The translations under genes and the position numbers were made by a program. 64,000 nucleotides of DNA from Roseovarius bejariae (GTDB lineage: Bacteria; Pseudomonadota; Alphaproteobacteria; Rhodobacterales; Rhodobacteraceae): the NCBI RefSeq assembly GCF_009669325.1, contig NZ_SZWE01000001.1:1054402-1118401 (forward strand), written 5' to 3'. Under the pieces are notes generated by a model that saw only the letters and a program-made list of their open reading frames with translations, was not told the origin of the DNA and did no database searches. Positions 27,592 to 35,983 of this stretch are shown here, in pieces (positions within the stretch are counted from its first letter, which is position 1; the number at the start of each line of letters is the position of its first letter).

Positions 27592-27641
27592 TACCCTGGG
27601 GGAGGCTGAAAATCCCATTTTCAGCCGGGGGCAAAGCCCCC
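27592..27641. repeat. AAATACCCTGGGGG-type hairpin repeat
   Basis: An AAAATACCCTGGGGG block precedes two hairpins: GGCTGAAAAT / ATTTTCAGCC (27604-27626) and GGGGGC-AAA-GCCCCC (27627-27641). A relative lies at 32828-32873. It fills the 193-bp spacer between the GNAT and methyltransferase genes and probably terminates transcription from the trpF side. Confidence 0.6.
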
Positions 27642-27704
27642 TTGCGGCGCGCCCCAGCGCGCTAAACCTGCGCGGCGCAAGCCGCTCCTTTGGGTCGGGC
27701 CCGC

Positions 27705-28154
27705 TCAGTCCAGATACCGCTTGAACCCGATATGCGAGGCCTCGAACCCCAAGCCCTCGTAGAATCTACGGCTGTCGGTGCGGGTTGCATTCATCGTCAG
27801 TTGAATCAACCGGCAGCCGGCGGCGCGGGCGCGGGCCTCGACATCCGCGAACATCCGATGGCCCAGACCCTGACCGCGTATGTCACTGGCGATGCGCACA
27901 CTTTCGACCTGCGCGCGCCGCGCGGCCAGAAGGGACAGGCCGGAAATGAAGGTCAGTTGATAGGTGGCGACGATCCTGCCGCCCTCCTCCTCGCCCACGA
28001 TCACACGGTTGTTGCCCTCGGCCTGCATCGCGTCGAAGGCGGCCATGTAGGGGGCCAGATCCGACGCCTCGCGCCCCTGCCCCAGCATATCGTCGGCCAA
28101 GAGGCCCACCACCGCCGCGACATCATCGCGGGTGGCCTCCCGAAACCGGATCAT
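27705..28154 (-). CDS. GNAT family N-acetyltransferase
   Basis: The 149-residue protein has the GNAT acetyl-CoA fold: N-terminal [20 protein letters not shown], strand [20 protein letters not shown], the pyrophosphate loop [11 protein letters not shown] (Q/R-x-x-G-x-G/A) and the C-terminal [18 protein letters not shown]. Its acceptor amine is unknown. The start overlaps the trpF stop by four bases (ATGA), so it is translated with trpF. Confidence 0.9.
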   Translation of the reverse strand: MIRFREATRDDVAAVVGLLADDMLGQGREASDLAPYMAAFDAMQAEGNNRVIVGEEEGGRIVATYQLTFISGLSLLAARRAQVESVRIASDIRGQGLGHRMFADVEARARAAGCRLIQLTMNATRTDSRRFYEGLGFEASHIGFKRYLD

Positions 28155-28795
28155 GCGCGGGCGGCGGTTACGAAATCCACCATCTTCTGCGCGTCCTTCA
28201 CCCCCGGCGCGCTTTCCACCCCCGAGGAGACATCGACCTGCCGTGCGCCGGTGGCGCGCACCGCCTCGCCGACGTTCTCAGGCGTCAGCCCCCCGGCCAG
28301 CATCCAGGGCAGGGGCCAACGCCGCCCGGCGATCAGGGACCAGTCGAAGGCCACGGCGTTGCCACCGGGTCGCTCTGCGTCTTTCGGGGGCTTGGCGTCG
28401 ATCAGCAGTTGATCGGCCACCTTGGCGTAGAAGTCGATTTGCGTCAGGTCGGTTTCGCTCTCGATTCCGATGGCCTTCATCACCGGCAGGCCATAGCGCG
28501 ATTTCACCTCCGAGACACGGGCCGGGGATTCCTTGCCGTGAAGTTGCAGCATGTCCAGCGGCACATGCTGGGTCAGTTCATCCAGCATGGCGTTGTCGGC
28601 ATCCACGGTCAGCGCCACCTTGACGATCCCCTCGGGCACCGAGGTGGCCATGAACTGTGCCGCCTCAAGATCAAGATGACGGGGGGATTTTGGGAAAAAC
28701 ACGAAGCCTACGTAAGAGGCCCCCGCCACGATGGCGGCGGGGATGTCGGCGGTCTCTGTCAGACCACAGATTTTGACTCGGGTATCATGGGCCAT
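28151..28795 (-). CDS. trpF: Phosphoribosylanthranilate isomerase
   Basis: TrpF converts phosphoribosylanthranilate to CdRP in tryptophan synthesis. The 214-residue TIM barrel has [12 protein letters not shown] with the catalytic Cys, [23 protein letters not shown], and [14 protein letters not shown] with [14 protein letters not shown] at the phosphate site. It is followed by the overlapping GNAT gene, then a methyltransferase and trpB on the same strand. Confidence 0.96.
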   Translation of the reverse strand: MAHDTRVKICGLTETADIPAAIVAGASYVGFVFFPKSPRHLDLEAAQFMATSVPEGIVKVALTVDADNAMLDELTQHVPLDMLQLHGKESPARVSEVKSRYGLPVMKAIGIESETDLTQIDFYAKVADQLLIDAKPPKDAERPGGNAVAFDWSLIAGRRWPLPWMLAGGLTPENVGEAVRATGARQVDVSSGVESAPGVKDAQKMVDFVTAARA

Positions 28796-28804
28796 GCCCG
28801 GGGT

Positions 28805-29155
28805 TTAGCTGGCTTCGTCCAGAAGTGCCAGCACCTCGTCCTTGCCTTGGCTTTTCTCGCCCTTGAGGCGGCGGACCTCGGCGCGCAGGGCACTGAGTTC
28901 ACGGGCCTTGCGCGCGGCCTCGGCGCGTTCGCCGTGTTCGCGGATCCATTCCCAGATCAGCCCGATGATGAACCCCGCGAAGATGCCGCCGAAGATCACC
29001 ACGAAAAGCGGCACCTCGTAACTGGGGTTGAGCGCCGCCATCCCCGAGAGTTCATCGGGCAGGACCTTGACCGGCACCATCGCGCGGTTGGCTAGGGCGA
29101 TCAGGATCAGCGCCACCGCGAAGATGGCAATCGAGGCATAGCGAACGTAACGCAT
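28805..29155 (-). CDS. LapA-domain membrane protein
   Basis: This 116-residue protein has two hydrophobic segments (about residues 6-24 and 48-70) and a charged coiled-coil-like tail (ERAEAARKARELSALRAEVR), matching the LapA/YciS (DUF1049) family. In E. coli the LapA-LapB pair controls LPS synthesis by steering LpxC degradation; no lapB gene lies here, so the function remains a family inference. It overlaps ihfB by one base and precedes trpF. Confidence 0.88.
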   Translation of the reverse strand: MRYVRYASIAIFAVALILIALANRAMVPVKVLPDELSGMAALNPSYEVPLFVVIFGGIFAGFIIGLIWEWIREHGERAEAARKARELSALRAEVRRLKGEKSQGKDEVLALLDEAS

Positions 29156-29439
29156 CAGGAATTCCCGTTCAGTCGATCTCGCAACAGTTTGCCGGTCTTG
29201 AAGAACGGCACGTGTTTTTCCTCGACCTTAACCGATTCCCCGGTGCGCGGGTTGCGACCGGTGCGCGCATCCCGTTTCTTGACCGAGAAGGCCCCGAAAC
29301 CGCGCAGTTCGACACGGTTGCCATCGGCCATGGCGTCGGTGATTTCGTTGAAGATCGTGTTCACGATCCGCTCGACATCCCGCTGGAACAAATGCGGGTT
29401 TTCATCAGCAATCTTTTGAATCAATTCCGATCTGATCAT
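29155..29439 (-). CDS. ihfB: Integration host factor subunit beta
   Basis: IhfB is half of the DNA-bending heterodimer IHF. The 94-residue sequence has [20 protein letters not shown], the beta-arm [20 protein letters not shown] with the PRTGESV Pro that intercalates DNA, and [15 protein letters not shown]. The rpsA-ihfB order on the same strand is conserved in proteobacteria; here a 291-bp spacer with the rpsA terminator lies between them, so ihfB likely has its own promoter. Confidence 0.97.
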   Translation of the reverse strand: MIRSELIQKIADENPHLFQRDVERIVNTIFNEITDAMADGNRVELRGFGAFSVKKRDARTGRNPRTGESVKVEEKHVPFFKTGKLLRDRLNGNS

Positions 29440-29673
29440 CGGTATCCTCCCACGGATCTTGTTAGTCGCGCCCGTCCATTAACGGGTCGACTATAGATAG
29501 AAAGTTGAAAAACCGAAACAGAAAGGCAGGCCGGATCGGGCAGAAAATCCCTAGAAAATGGCCACTTGGCTATAATTCCCCCCCTTGCCAAGCCGGCAAT
29601 TGGCCAAAGACAGACCTCCCCGGCCTTACGTCCGCGCCCCCCGGCCCCACGATTCGGACTCTTCGCAGGTACA

Positions 29674-29706
29674 AAGAAAACGCCCCGGGGCTGGCCCGGG
29701 GCGTTC
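29674..29706 (-). terminator. Intrinsic terminator of rpsA
   Basis: Read on the minus strand, the stem CGCCCCGGG / CCCGGGGCG is followed by TTTTCTTT. It lies 25 bases after the rpsA stop. The remainder of the spacer toward ihfB (29440-29673) shows no gene and presumably holds the ihfB promoter. Confidence 0.88.
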
Positions 29707-29730
29707 TCAAATTCACCTGATCGGCGGGTC

Positions 29731-31413
29731 TCAGTCGTCGCCGCCCTTGAGCGCGGCGCCGAGAATATCGCCCAGCGATGCACCCGAGTCCGAGCTGCCG
29801 AACTGTTCGACTGCTTCTTTCTCTTCGGCGATCTCGCGGGCCTTGATCGAAAGACCAAGACGGCGCGATTTGCTGTCGATGTTGGTGACGCGCACGTCGA
29901 TCTTGTCACCGACCGAGAAACGCTCGGGGCGTTGTTCGGCACGGTCACGCGACAGGTCGGAGCGACGGATGAAGCTCTTCATGCCTTCGTATTCCACCTC
30001 GATGCCGCCATCTTCGATCGCGGTCACTTCGACGGTGATGATCGAGCCACGCTTCACGCCGCCCACGGCATCGGCAAAGGGGTCGCCGTCCAGCGCCTTG
30101 ATCGAGAGCGAGATGCGCTCTTTCTCGACGTCCACTTCCGAGACGACGGCCTTGACCATGTCGCCCTTCTTGTAGTTCTGGATCGCGTCTTCGCCACGCT
30201 CGTCCCACGACAGGTCCGAGAGGTGAACCATGCCGTCGATCTCGCCGGGCAAGCCGATGAACAGACCGAATTCGGTGATGTTCTTGACCTCGCCTTCGAC
30301 TTCGGTGCCCACGGGGTGGGTTTCGGCGAAAACTTCCCAGGGGTTGCGCTGCGTCTGCTTGAGGCCAAGCGAAACACGGCGTTTGCTGGGGTCGATCTCC
30401 AGCACCATGACTTCGACTTCCTGGGAGGTCGAGACGATCTTGCCGGGGTGCACGTTCTTCTTGGTCCAGGACATTTCCGAGACGTGAACCAGACCTTCAA
30501 CACCCGGCTCCAGCTCAACAAAGGCACCGTAGTCGGTGATGTTGGTCACGCGGCCGGTGTGCACCGAGCTCAGCGGGTACTTGGCGGCGACCAGATCCCA
30601 CGGATCTTCCTGAAGCTGCTTCATGCCCAGGCTGATACGGTGGGTTTCCTTGTTGATCTTGATGACCTGCACGTTGACGGTTTCGCCAATCGACAGGATT
30701 TCCGAGGGGTGGTTCACACGGCGCCATGCCATGTCGGTGACGTGCAGCAACCCGTCGACACCGCCAAGGTCCACGAAGGCCCCGTATTCGGTGATGTTCT
30801 TGACGACGCCTTCCACGGTGTCCCCTTCGGCCAGCTTGGCGATGACCTCGGCGCGCTGTTCGGCGCGGCTTTCTTCGAGGATCGCGCGGCGCGAGACAAC
30901 GATGTTGCCACGGCGACGGTCCATCTTGAGGATCTGGAAGGGCTGCTTGAGGCCCATCAGCGGGCCGGCGTCGCGCACGGGGCGCACGTCAACCTGAGAG
31001 CCGGGCAAGAAGGCCACGGCCCCGCCCAGATCGACGGTGAAGCCGCCTTTGACACGGCCAAAGATCGCGCCTTCGACGCGCTGGTCGTCGGCATAGGCTT
31101 TTTCCAGACGGTCCCAGGCTTCTTCGCGGCGGGCCATTTCGCGGGAAATGACGGCTTCGCCACGGGCGTTTTCCGCCGCGCGCAGGTAAACCTCGACTTC
31201 GTCGCCGACTTCGATTTCGGGCGCTTCACCGGGGTTTGCGAATTCCTTGAGTTCGACACGGCCTTCCATTTTGTAGCCGACGTCGATGATGGCCTGGCCC
31301 GCTTCAATCGCGATGACCTTGCCCTTGACGACAGAGCCCTCGTTGGGCGTGTCCATTTCGAGGCTTTCATTAAGGAGGGCCTCGAATTCCTCCATCGATG
31401 CGTTGTTAGCCAT
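29731..31413 (-). CDS. rpsA: 30S ribosomal protein bS1
   Basis: S1 binds mRNA and guides it to the 30S subunit. The 560-residue protein contains six S1/OB-fold repeats in order; repeats three to six show the clear G-x-V-x-x-I-x-x-Y/F-G-A-F-V-D/E-L pattern (VKNITEYGAFVDLGG, VTNITDYGAFVELEPG, VKNITEFGLFIGL). The first two are the divergent ribosome-binding repeats. The gene has an unusually long leader of about 200 bases, which may serve autoregulation, as S1 represses its own mRNA in E. coli. Confidence 0.97.
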   Translation of the reverse strand: MANNASMEEFEALLNESLEMDTPNEGSVVKGKVIAIEAGQAIIDVGYKMEGRVELKEFANPGEAPEIEVGDEVEVYLRAAENARGEAVISREMARREEAWDRLEKAYADDQRVEGAIFGRVKGGFTVDLGGAVAFLPGSQVDVRPVRDAGPLMGLKQPFQILKMDRRRGNIVVSRRAILEESRAEQRAEVIAKLAEGDTVEGVVKNITEYGAFVDLGGVDGLLHVTDMAWRRVNHPSEILSIGETVNVQVIKINKETHRISLGMKQLQEDPWDLVAAKYPLSSVHTGRVTNITDYGAFVELEPGVEGLVHVSEMSWTKKNVHPGKIVSTSQEVEVMVLEIDPSKRRVSLGLKQTQRNPWEVFAETHPVGTEVEGEVKNITEFGLFIGLPGEIDGMVHLSDLSWDERGEDAIQNYKKGDMVKAVVSEVDVEKERISLSIKALDGDPFADAVGGVKRGSIITVEVTAIEDGGIEVEYEGMKSFIRRSDLSRDRAEQRPERFSVGDKIDVRVTNIDSKSRRLGLSIKAREIAEEKEAVEQFGSSDSGASLGDILGAALKGGDD

Positions 31414-31614
31414 GTGGCGTTCAGTTCCTTTACTATCGATTTAGCTGGCCGCGCGGTTGTCTCCGCCGGTCTTGGTTGATGCCCTGCCCCTTCGGTAATC
31501 GAGGGCAGAACGGTTTCGTTGGTCAGACGGTCCACAAAACAAAGAGGGCCGGTAAGCACCCGACCCTGCTCGATCCTACTTGTCCGTGGCGGTTTCCGCC
31601 TTGTCGACAAGGGG

Positions 31615-31643
31615 CGTTTAGCCGCTTGGCCCCTTGAATGCAA
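31615..31643 (-). promoter_or_regulatory. Candidate sigma-70 promoter of rpsA
   Basis: On the minus strand TTGCAT and TAAACG are separated by 17 bases, about 200 bases before the rpsA start. The spacer 31414-31727 otherwise holds only GC-rich leader sequence. Confidence 0.35.
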
Positions 31644-31727
31644 GTCTTATCCGGCCGCAACGGTTGACCGGGCAAAGACCCGCTGTTAGCCATCCACCCC
31701 GACCCCCGCCAAGCAGGAGGCTCGACC

Positions 31728-32129
31728 ATGAGTTTTTCCGAAGCCGTCGCAACCCAAGGCCCGCTGCTGCGACTCTGGGTCGGGTGGATGACCCTGCTCA
31801 TGGTCGCAACGCCGCTCCTGCTCCTGATCCATAGATCCTGCCGACGCGACGGAGCGGTTCTGCTGGCCGCTGCAATCGCGAATATCTCCTTCATGATGTG
31901 GCTTTACGGACAGATGGGATTCGTGCGGCTCTTGGGGTTGCCGCATGTGCTGATCTGGACACCCCTGGCCGTCTATATGGTGCGGATGCTGCGCCATCAC
32001 CACATGCCGCGCCTGCCGCGCTTGGCAAGCTGGACATATCTGATCACCATCATCATATCGCTCGTGTTCGACTATATTGACGTCGCGCGCTGGCTCTTGG
32101 GGGAACGTGGCCCAATCCCACCCGCCTGA
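31728..32129 (+). CDS. Small membrane protein, unknown
   Basis: I do not recognise this 133-residue protein. It is very hydrophobic with about four membrane segments (LWVGWMTLLMVATPLLLLIH; AAAIANISFMMWLYGQM; VLIWTPLAVYMVRML; WTYLITIIISLVFDYIDV) separated by short Arg/His-rich loops (RSCRRDG, RHHHMPRLPR). It stands on the opposite strand between rpsA and cmk and converges on cmk with an 11-base gap. A GGAGG lies about ten bases before the ATG, supporting a real gene. Confidence 0.7.
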   Translation: MSFSEAVATQGPLLRLWVGWMTLLMVATPLLLLIHRSCRRDGAVLLAAAIANISFMMWLYGQMGFVRLLGLPHVLIWTPLAVYMVRMLRHHHMPRLPRLASWTYLITIIISLVFDYIDVARWLLGERGPIPPA

Positions 32130-32140
32130 CATCACATGGA

Positions 32141-32749
32141 TCAGCCGCGCCGCGCCTCCACCTCGGAAATCGCCGCCGCCACGGCCTCCTCGATGCTCAT
32201 CCTTGAGGTATCCAGTTGCACCGCATCCTCGGCGGGCTTCAACGGGGCCGCCGCGCGGGCGCTGTCGCGCGCGTCGCGGGCGCGCAGATCGGCCAGCACC
32301 TCGTCATAGCTCACGTCATGGCCGCCTTCGGTCAACTCCTTGAACCGCCGCTCCGCGCGGATGTCATCGCTGGCGGTGACGAACAGCTTCACCTCGGCCT
32401 CGGGGCAAATCACCGTGCCGATGTCGCGCCCATCCAGAACCGCTCCGCCCGCACGTCGCGCGAAGGCCCTTTGAAAATCCACCAAGGCCTGACGCACCTC
32501 GGGGTCGGCCGCCACGCGGGAAGCCGCCTGCGCCACCTCGGGCGTGCGCAGGTCGCCCGCCTCCAGATCCGCAGCTTGCAGGGAGTTCGCCGCCTCAACC
32601 GGATCGGTGCCGTCCAGCGTCCGCCGCCCCGTGGCGCGATACAAAAGGCCGGTATCGAGATGCGCAAAACCGAAATACGCGGCCACCGCCTTGGAAACCG
32701 TCCCCTTGCCCGCCGCCGCAGGCCCGTCGATCGCAATGGTAAATGCCAT
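32141..32749 (-). CDS. cmk: Cytidylate kinase
   Basis: Cmk phosphorylates CMP and dCMP. The 202-residue protein has the P-loop [25 protein letters not shown], the [22 protein letters not shown] block and the LID-region Arg residues ([13 protein letters not shown]). It lies upstream of rpsA on the same strand, as in many proteobacteria, but aroA, the usual next neighbour, is 6 kb away. Confidence 0.96.
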   Translation of the reverse strand: MAFTIAIDGPAAAGKGTVSKAVAAYFGFAHLDTGLLYRATGRRTLDGTDPVEAANSLQAADLEAGDLRTPEVAQAASRVAADPEVRQALVDFQRAFARRAGGAVLDGRDIGTVICPEAEVKLFVTASDDIRAERRFKELTEGGHDVSYDEVLADLRARDARDSARAAAPLKPAEDAVQLDTSRMSIEEAVAAAISEVEARRG

Positions 32750-32827
32750 ATCTCACCCCATGTCCTGCCAAGAGACCTAGAGGAAGAACGCAAGCCCCTC
32801 AAGCAACTCGGATATCTTCTTCTTTTC

Positions 32828-32873
32828 AAAAATATCCCAGGGGGCCGCCCGAAGGACGGCGGGGCAGAGCCCC
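32828..32873. repeat. AAATATCCCAGGGGG-type hairpin repeat
   Basis: AAAAATATCCCAGGGGG is followed by GCCGCCCGAAGGACGGC and GGGGCAGAGCCCC, the same layout as at 27592-27641. I recall this kind of element as common 3' of genes in Rhodobacteraceae. It lies between the cmk start and tRNA-Gly. Confidence 0.6.
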
Positions 32874-32897
32874 GAAATCGAACGGTCCGGAAATCTT

Positions 32898-32971
32898 TGG
32901 AGCGGGTAACGGGAATCGAACCCGTAACTTAAGCTTGGGAAGCTCGCGTGATACCTTTTCACCATACCCGC
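32898..32971 (-). tRNA. tRNA-Gly(CCC)
   Basis: The 74-base gene folds as a tRNA. The acceptor stem GCGGGTA / TACCCGC is perfect, the D stem is GTGA / TCAC, the anticodon loop TTCCCAA gives CCC, the T arm is ACGGG-TTCGATT-CCCGT, and TCCA is encoded at the 3' end. The outermost pair of the anticodon stem (27-43) is a C-A mismatch. Confidence 0.95.
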
Positions 32972-33014
32972 GCCGAGCCCTGTAGTTAGGCAATCCCCCC
33001 CGCGGGGTCAAGGC

Positions 33015-33058
33015 CGTTTTCCGCAGGGAAAACGGAGCGGAATTTTTGAAAAATTCCG
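33015..33058. repeat. Tandem double-hairpin unit, diverged
   Basis: Two neighbouring inverted repeats (CGTTTTCC / GGAAAACG and CGGAATTTTT / AAAAATTCCG arms) lie directly 3' of the corrinoid-activator gene and resemble the double hairpins at 1021-1066, 23453-23498 and 40411-40456. They probably terminate this gene. Confidence 0.6.
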
Positions 33059-33067
33059 CGCCCCGCC

Positions 33068-35119
33068 TCAGCCCCGGCGCCTGCGCCGACGTCGCCCGCC
33101 CTCGTCGCCACCGCCATCGCCGCCGGTGTTGAAGCTGACATCGGGCAGCGGCACGATTTTCGACAGTTCCGGGAAGGGGTCGGTCTTGTGCGGGATGGCA
33201 TTGGCCGCCACGAAGTGATCCTGGAACTTCGGCTCGATGGCGGTTTCCACCTTGGTGATCTCGCGCACCACGCGCTCGATCTCAACCCGGGCGGCCACGT
33301 TGCACAGGGCGATCCGCGCGCCGGTGCCCGCCGCGTTGCCCGCGCTTGTGACCTTGTCCAGAGGCACATCGGGGATCATGCCCAGCACCATGGCGTGTTT
33401 CGGGCTGATATGCGCCCCGAAGGCCCCGGCCAGCACCACGCGATCCACCTTGTCGACCCCGCGTTCATCCATCAGCAGGCGCGCGCCCGCATAAAGCGCC
33501 GATTTGGCAAGCTGGATCGCGCGAATATCGCCTTGGGTGACGGGAATGCGCGGCCCGCCCTCGGCGGTGGCGTCGTGAATGAGGTAGGCGTGGGTGCGCC
33601 CCTCGGGCACAGACCGCGCCGTGCCCGTCGCCTCGGCCGAGCCGATCAGCCCGCTTTCGTCCATCAGCCCCGCCATGCGCAATTCGGCCACGGCCTCGAT
33701 GATGCCAGACCCGCAAATGCCGGTGATGCCCGTAGCGGCGGTTTCCTCGGCAAATCCCTCTTCGTCCGACCACTTGTCACAGCCGATGACGCGAAAGCGC
33801 GGCTCCTTGGTGTCCGGGTCGATCTGGATGGCCTCGATGGCCCCCGGCGCGGCGCGCTGCCCGCTTGAGATTTGCGCGCCCTCAAAGGCCGGGCCGGTGG
33901 GCGAGGAACAGGCCAGCACGCGGGATGTGTCGCCCAGCAGGATTTCGGCATTGGTGCCCACGTCCACGATCAGGACCAGATCCTCGGATTTGCCGGGTTC
34001 TTCTGACAGGGCGACGGCGGCGGCATCCGCGCCCACGTGCCCCGCGATACAGGGAAGCACATAGGTCCGCGCCCGTGGATTGATGGCGAGCAAATCCAGT
34101 TCCCGTGCGGGCATGGAGATCGAATCCGAGGTGGCCAGCGCAAAGGGCGCCTGCCCCAGTTCCACCGGGTCGATCCCCAGCAGAAGGTGATGCATCACCG
34201 GGTTGCAGACGAAAACCGTTTCGACGATCAGATGCGGCTCGATCCCCGCTTCCTTGGCGATTTCCTCGGCCAGTGTATTGATTGCATCGCGCACCGCGCG
34301 GGTCATTTCCTGATCGCCGCCGGGGTTCATCATCGAATAGCTGACCCGGCTCATCAAATCCTCGCCAAAGCGGATTTGCGGGTTCATGATGCCCGAGCTG
34401 GCCTTGACCTCGCCGGTGTCCAGGTCGGTCAGGTGGGCCGCCACGGTGGTTGAGCCGAGGTCGATGGCCAGCCCATAAAGCCCAGCCTCGTGCAGCCCCG
34501 GCCAGATGTCGATCACACGGGCCACATCATCGGTATGGGATTTGTGCAGGGCGACGGTGACCTGGAACTTGCCCTTGCGCAGCGTGGGTTGCAGCTTGGA
34601 CAAAAGCGAGCTTTCGGCGCGAATCTCGGGGATGTCCCATTCGCGCGTGAGCGCGCGTTCCAGCCGCTCCAGATCGCCGGTGGGTTCGTGCATGTCGGGC
34701 TCGTCCACCTCGACGAAATAAAGCCGCGTGGCCGGGTCCATGTCGATCACCCGGGCCGAGGCGGCCTTGCGCACCACCTGCCGGTGGACCTGGGATTCGG
34801 GGGGAACGTCAATGACCACGTCGCCCATCACCTGCGCCTGGCACCCCAGGCGGCGGCCCGGTTTCAGGCCGCGCTTGTCGTCATAGCGTTGCTCGACCGC
34901 GTTCCATTCCGACAGGGCATCGTCATGCACGGTGACGCCATGCTTGGAAAACTCGCCATAGCTGGGCGTGATCTGACATTTCGAGCAGATGCCCCGCCCG
35001 CCACAGACCGAATCAAGGTCGACGCCCAACTGCCGCGCGGCGGTCAGAACAGGCGTGCCCTTGGGAAAGCGCCCGCGCTTGCCCGAGGGGGTGAAGACGA
35101 CAAGCGGATCTTGCGACAT
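33068..35119 (-). CDS. Corrinoid-protein reductive activator (RACo/RamA-like, ASKHA domain)
   Basis: The 683-residue protein matches the DUF4445/RACo family, which uses ATP and a [2Fe-2S] centre to reduce Co(II) corrinoid proteins back to Co(I) for methyl transfer. The N-terminal ferredoxin domain has Cys39, Cys45, Cys48 and Cys93 (CGGRGICSKC and later GCQAQ). The linker is followed by an ASKHA ATPase-like domain (GLAIDLGSTTVAAHL, LIVDVGTNAEILLG, VVLAGAFGAHIS). The tail is odd: Gly/Asp-rich, then seven arginines (GGRRRRRRRG). Start chosen at 35119, where the ferredoxin domain begins. It likely serves the MttB-family enzymes nearby. Confidence 0.9.
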   Translation of the reverse strand: MSQDPLVVFTPSGKRGRFPKGTPVLTAARQLGVDLDSVCGGRGICSKCQITPSYGEFSKHGVTVHDDALSEWNAVEQRYDDKRGLKPGRRLGCQAQVMGDVVIDVPPESQVHRQVVRKAASARVIDMDPATRLYFVEVDEPDMHEPTGDLERLERALTREWDIPEIRAESSLLSKLQPTLRKGKFQVTVALHKSHTDDVARVIDIWPGLHEAGLYGLAIDLGSTTVAAHLTDLDTGEVKASSGIMNPQIRFGEDLMSRVSYSMMNPGGDQEMTRAVRDAINTLAEEIAKEAGIEPHLIVETVFVCNPVMHHLLLGIDPVELGQAPFALATSDSISMPARELDLLAINPRARTYVLPCIAGHVGADAAAVALSEEPGKSEDLVLIVDVGTNAEILLGDTSRVLACSSPTGPAFEGAQISSGQRAAPGAIEAIQIDPDTKEPRFRVIGCDKWSDEEGFAEETAATGITGICGSGIIEAVAELRMAGLMDESGLIGSAEATGTARSVPEGRTHAYLIHDATAEGGPRIPVTQGDIRAIQLAKSALYAGARLLMDERGVDKVDRVVLAGAFGAHISPKHAMVLGMIPDVPLDKVTSAGNAAGTGARIALCNVAARVEIERVVREITKVETAIEPKFQDHFVAANAIPHKTDPFPELSKIVPLPDVSFNTGGDGGGDEGGRRRRRRRG

Positions 35120-35222
35120 GACCGGCACCTCATATTCCCGAAAGTTGACCGCAACATAGACCTTTAGAGCGCCACTAACAGCCCGCAACCGTCAGAAAAT
35201 GGCATTCCAGCGGCATAGCGGA

Positions 35223-35819
35223 TCAGACGCGGCGCACGCCCTGCCCGATCAGCGCCTCGATCGCGCCCTCGCAGCGGGGTTTGTCGGTGCAGGCGATGCC
35301 ATCGCGCACCAGTTCCACCTCGACTCCACGATCCAGCGCCGCCTGCGCGGTGCGGGCAAGGCTGTGCGCCCCGTCCTGCCCCATGATCCGCAAGTGCCCG
35401 ACTCGCAAGACATCCAGCAAATTGTCCAGCTCGCCGGTTTCGAACCCGTCCTCGGCCCAGTGGCGGATGACGTGATCGGCCATCCCCTGAAACGGCACAG
35501 CCAGAGGCCCCGAGGACGCGCGCGGCGCAATGAGGCGGGCCACGGGTGCGGCGACCTCATGCTTGAGGGCAATGACCGGGAACCCGCGATCCTGCGCCAC
35601 GGCCACCTCGCGCGCCACGGCAGCTTCAATGCGGCTTCGGGTGGCCTCGTCATAGCGCGCGGCGTTCCAGCTTCCGGCCTGCAAATCCACCAGCAAAAGC
35701 GCACGGCCCGGGCGCGGCGGCACCGTTGGCCCCTGGCTGACCTGCACCATCCGGCGGGAGGCGACCCACCACCAGACCACGGCCAGCCCCGCAACCAGGA
35801 AAAGCACGGCCCAGATCAT
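35223..35819 (-). CDS. Isochorismatase-fold protein, probably catalytically altered
   Basis: This 198-residue protein has an N-terminal membrane segment (IWAVLFLVAGLAVVWWWVAS) and a cysteine-hydrolase (isochorismatase-like) domain: LLLVDLQ with Asp45, and DRGVEVELVRDGIA. The family nucleophile Cys, expected in G-x-x-T-x-x-C-x-x-x-T-A, is replaced by Ser153 in GQDGAHSLARTA, and the catalytic Lys position appears to be His or Arg. It may have lost or changed activity. It sits 103 bp upstream of the corrinoid-activator gene, same strand, and is divergent from the CoA transferase. Confidence 0.75.
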   Translation of the reverse strand: MIWAVLFLVAGLAVVWWWVASRRMVQVSQGPTVPPRPGRALLLVDLQAGSWNAARYDEATRSRIEAAVAREVAVAQDRGFPVIALKHEVAAPVARLIAPRASSGPLAVPFQGMADHVIRHWAEDGFETGELDNLLDVLRVGHLRIMGQDGAHSLARTAQAALDRGVEVELVRDGIACTDKPRCEGAIEALIGQGVRRV

Positions 35820-35892
35820 GCCGCACCTTGCGGCGAAAGGAAAAGGTCAAAGCGGTCAAGCATCTCTTGCCTCTTGCCGCCAAGGGCCACGG

Positions 35893-35924
35893 CTTGTCAA
35901 TCGACAAGGATTTTGATCCTTGTC
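35893..35924. promoter_or_regulatory. Inverted-repeat operator candidate
   Basis: Half-sites CTTGTC, GACAAGGAT and ATCCTTGTC follow each other; the last two form a perfect 9-bp inverted repeat with a 4-base spacer (35903-35924). It lies in the 164-bp divergent spacer 60 bases before the CoA transferase start. A regulator binding site is a reasonable guess. Confidence 0.4.
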
Positions 35925-35983
35925 AGGGCGCTGTTGTACTCTGCTGCTATGACCCCGGTCGGCATCAACGAAAAGGACGTCCC

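Noticed and set aside
29566..31479. Long plus-strand open frame opposite rpsA
   Set aside because: Mirror of the six S1 repeats; the composition is repetitive and low in complexity. No ribosome site and no recognisable motif.
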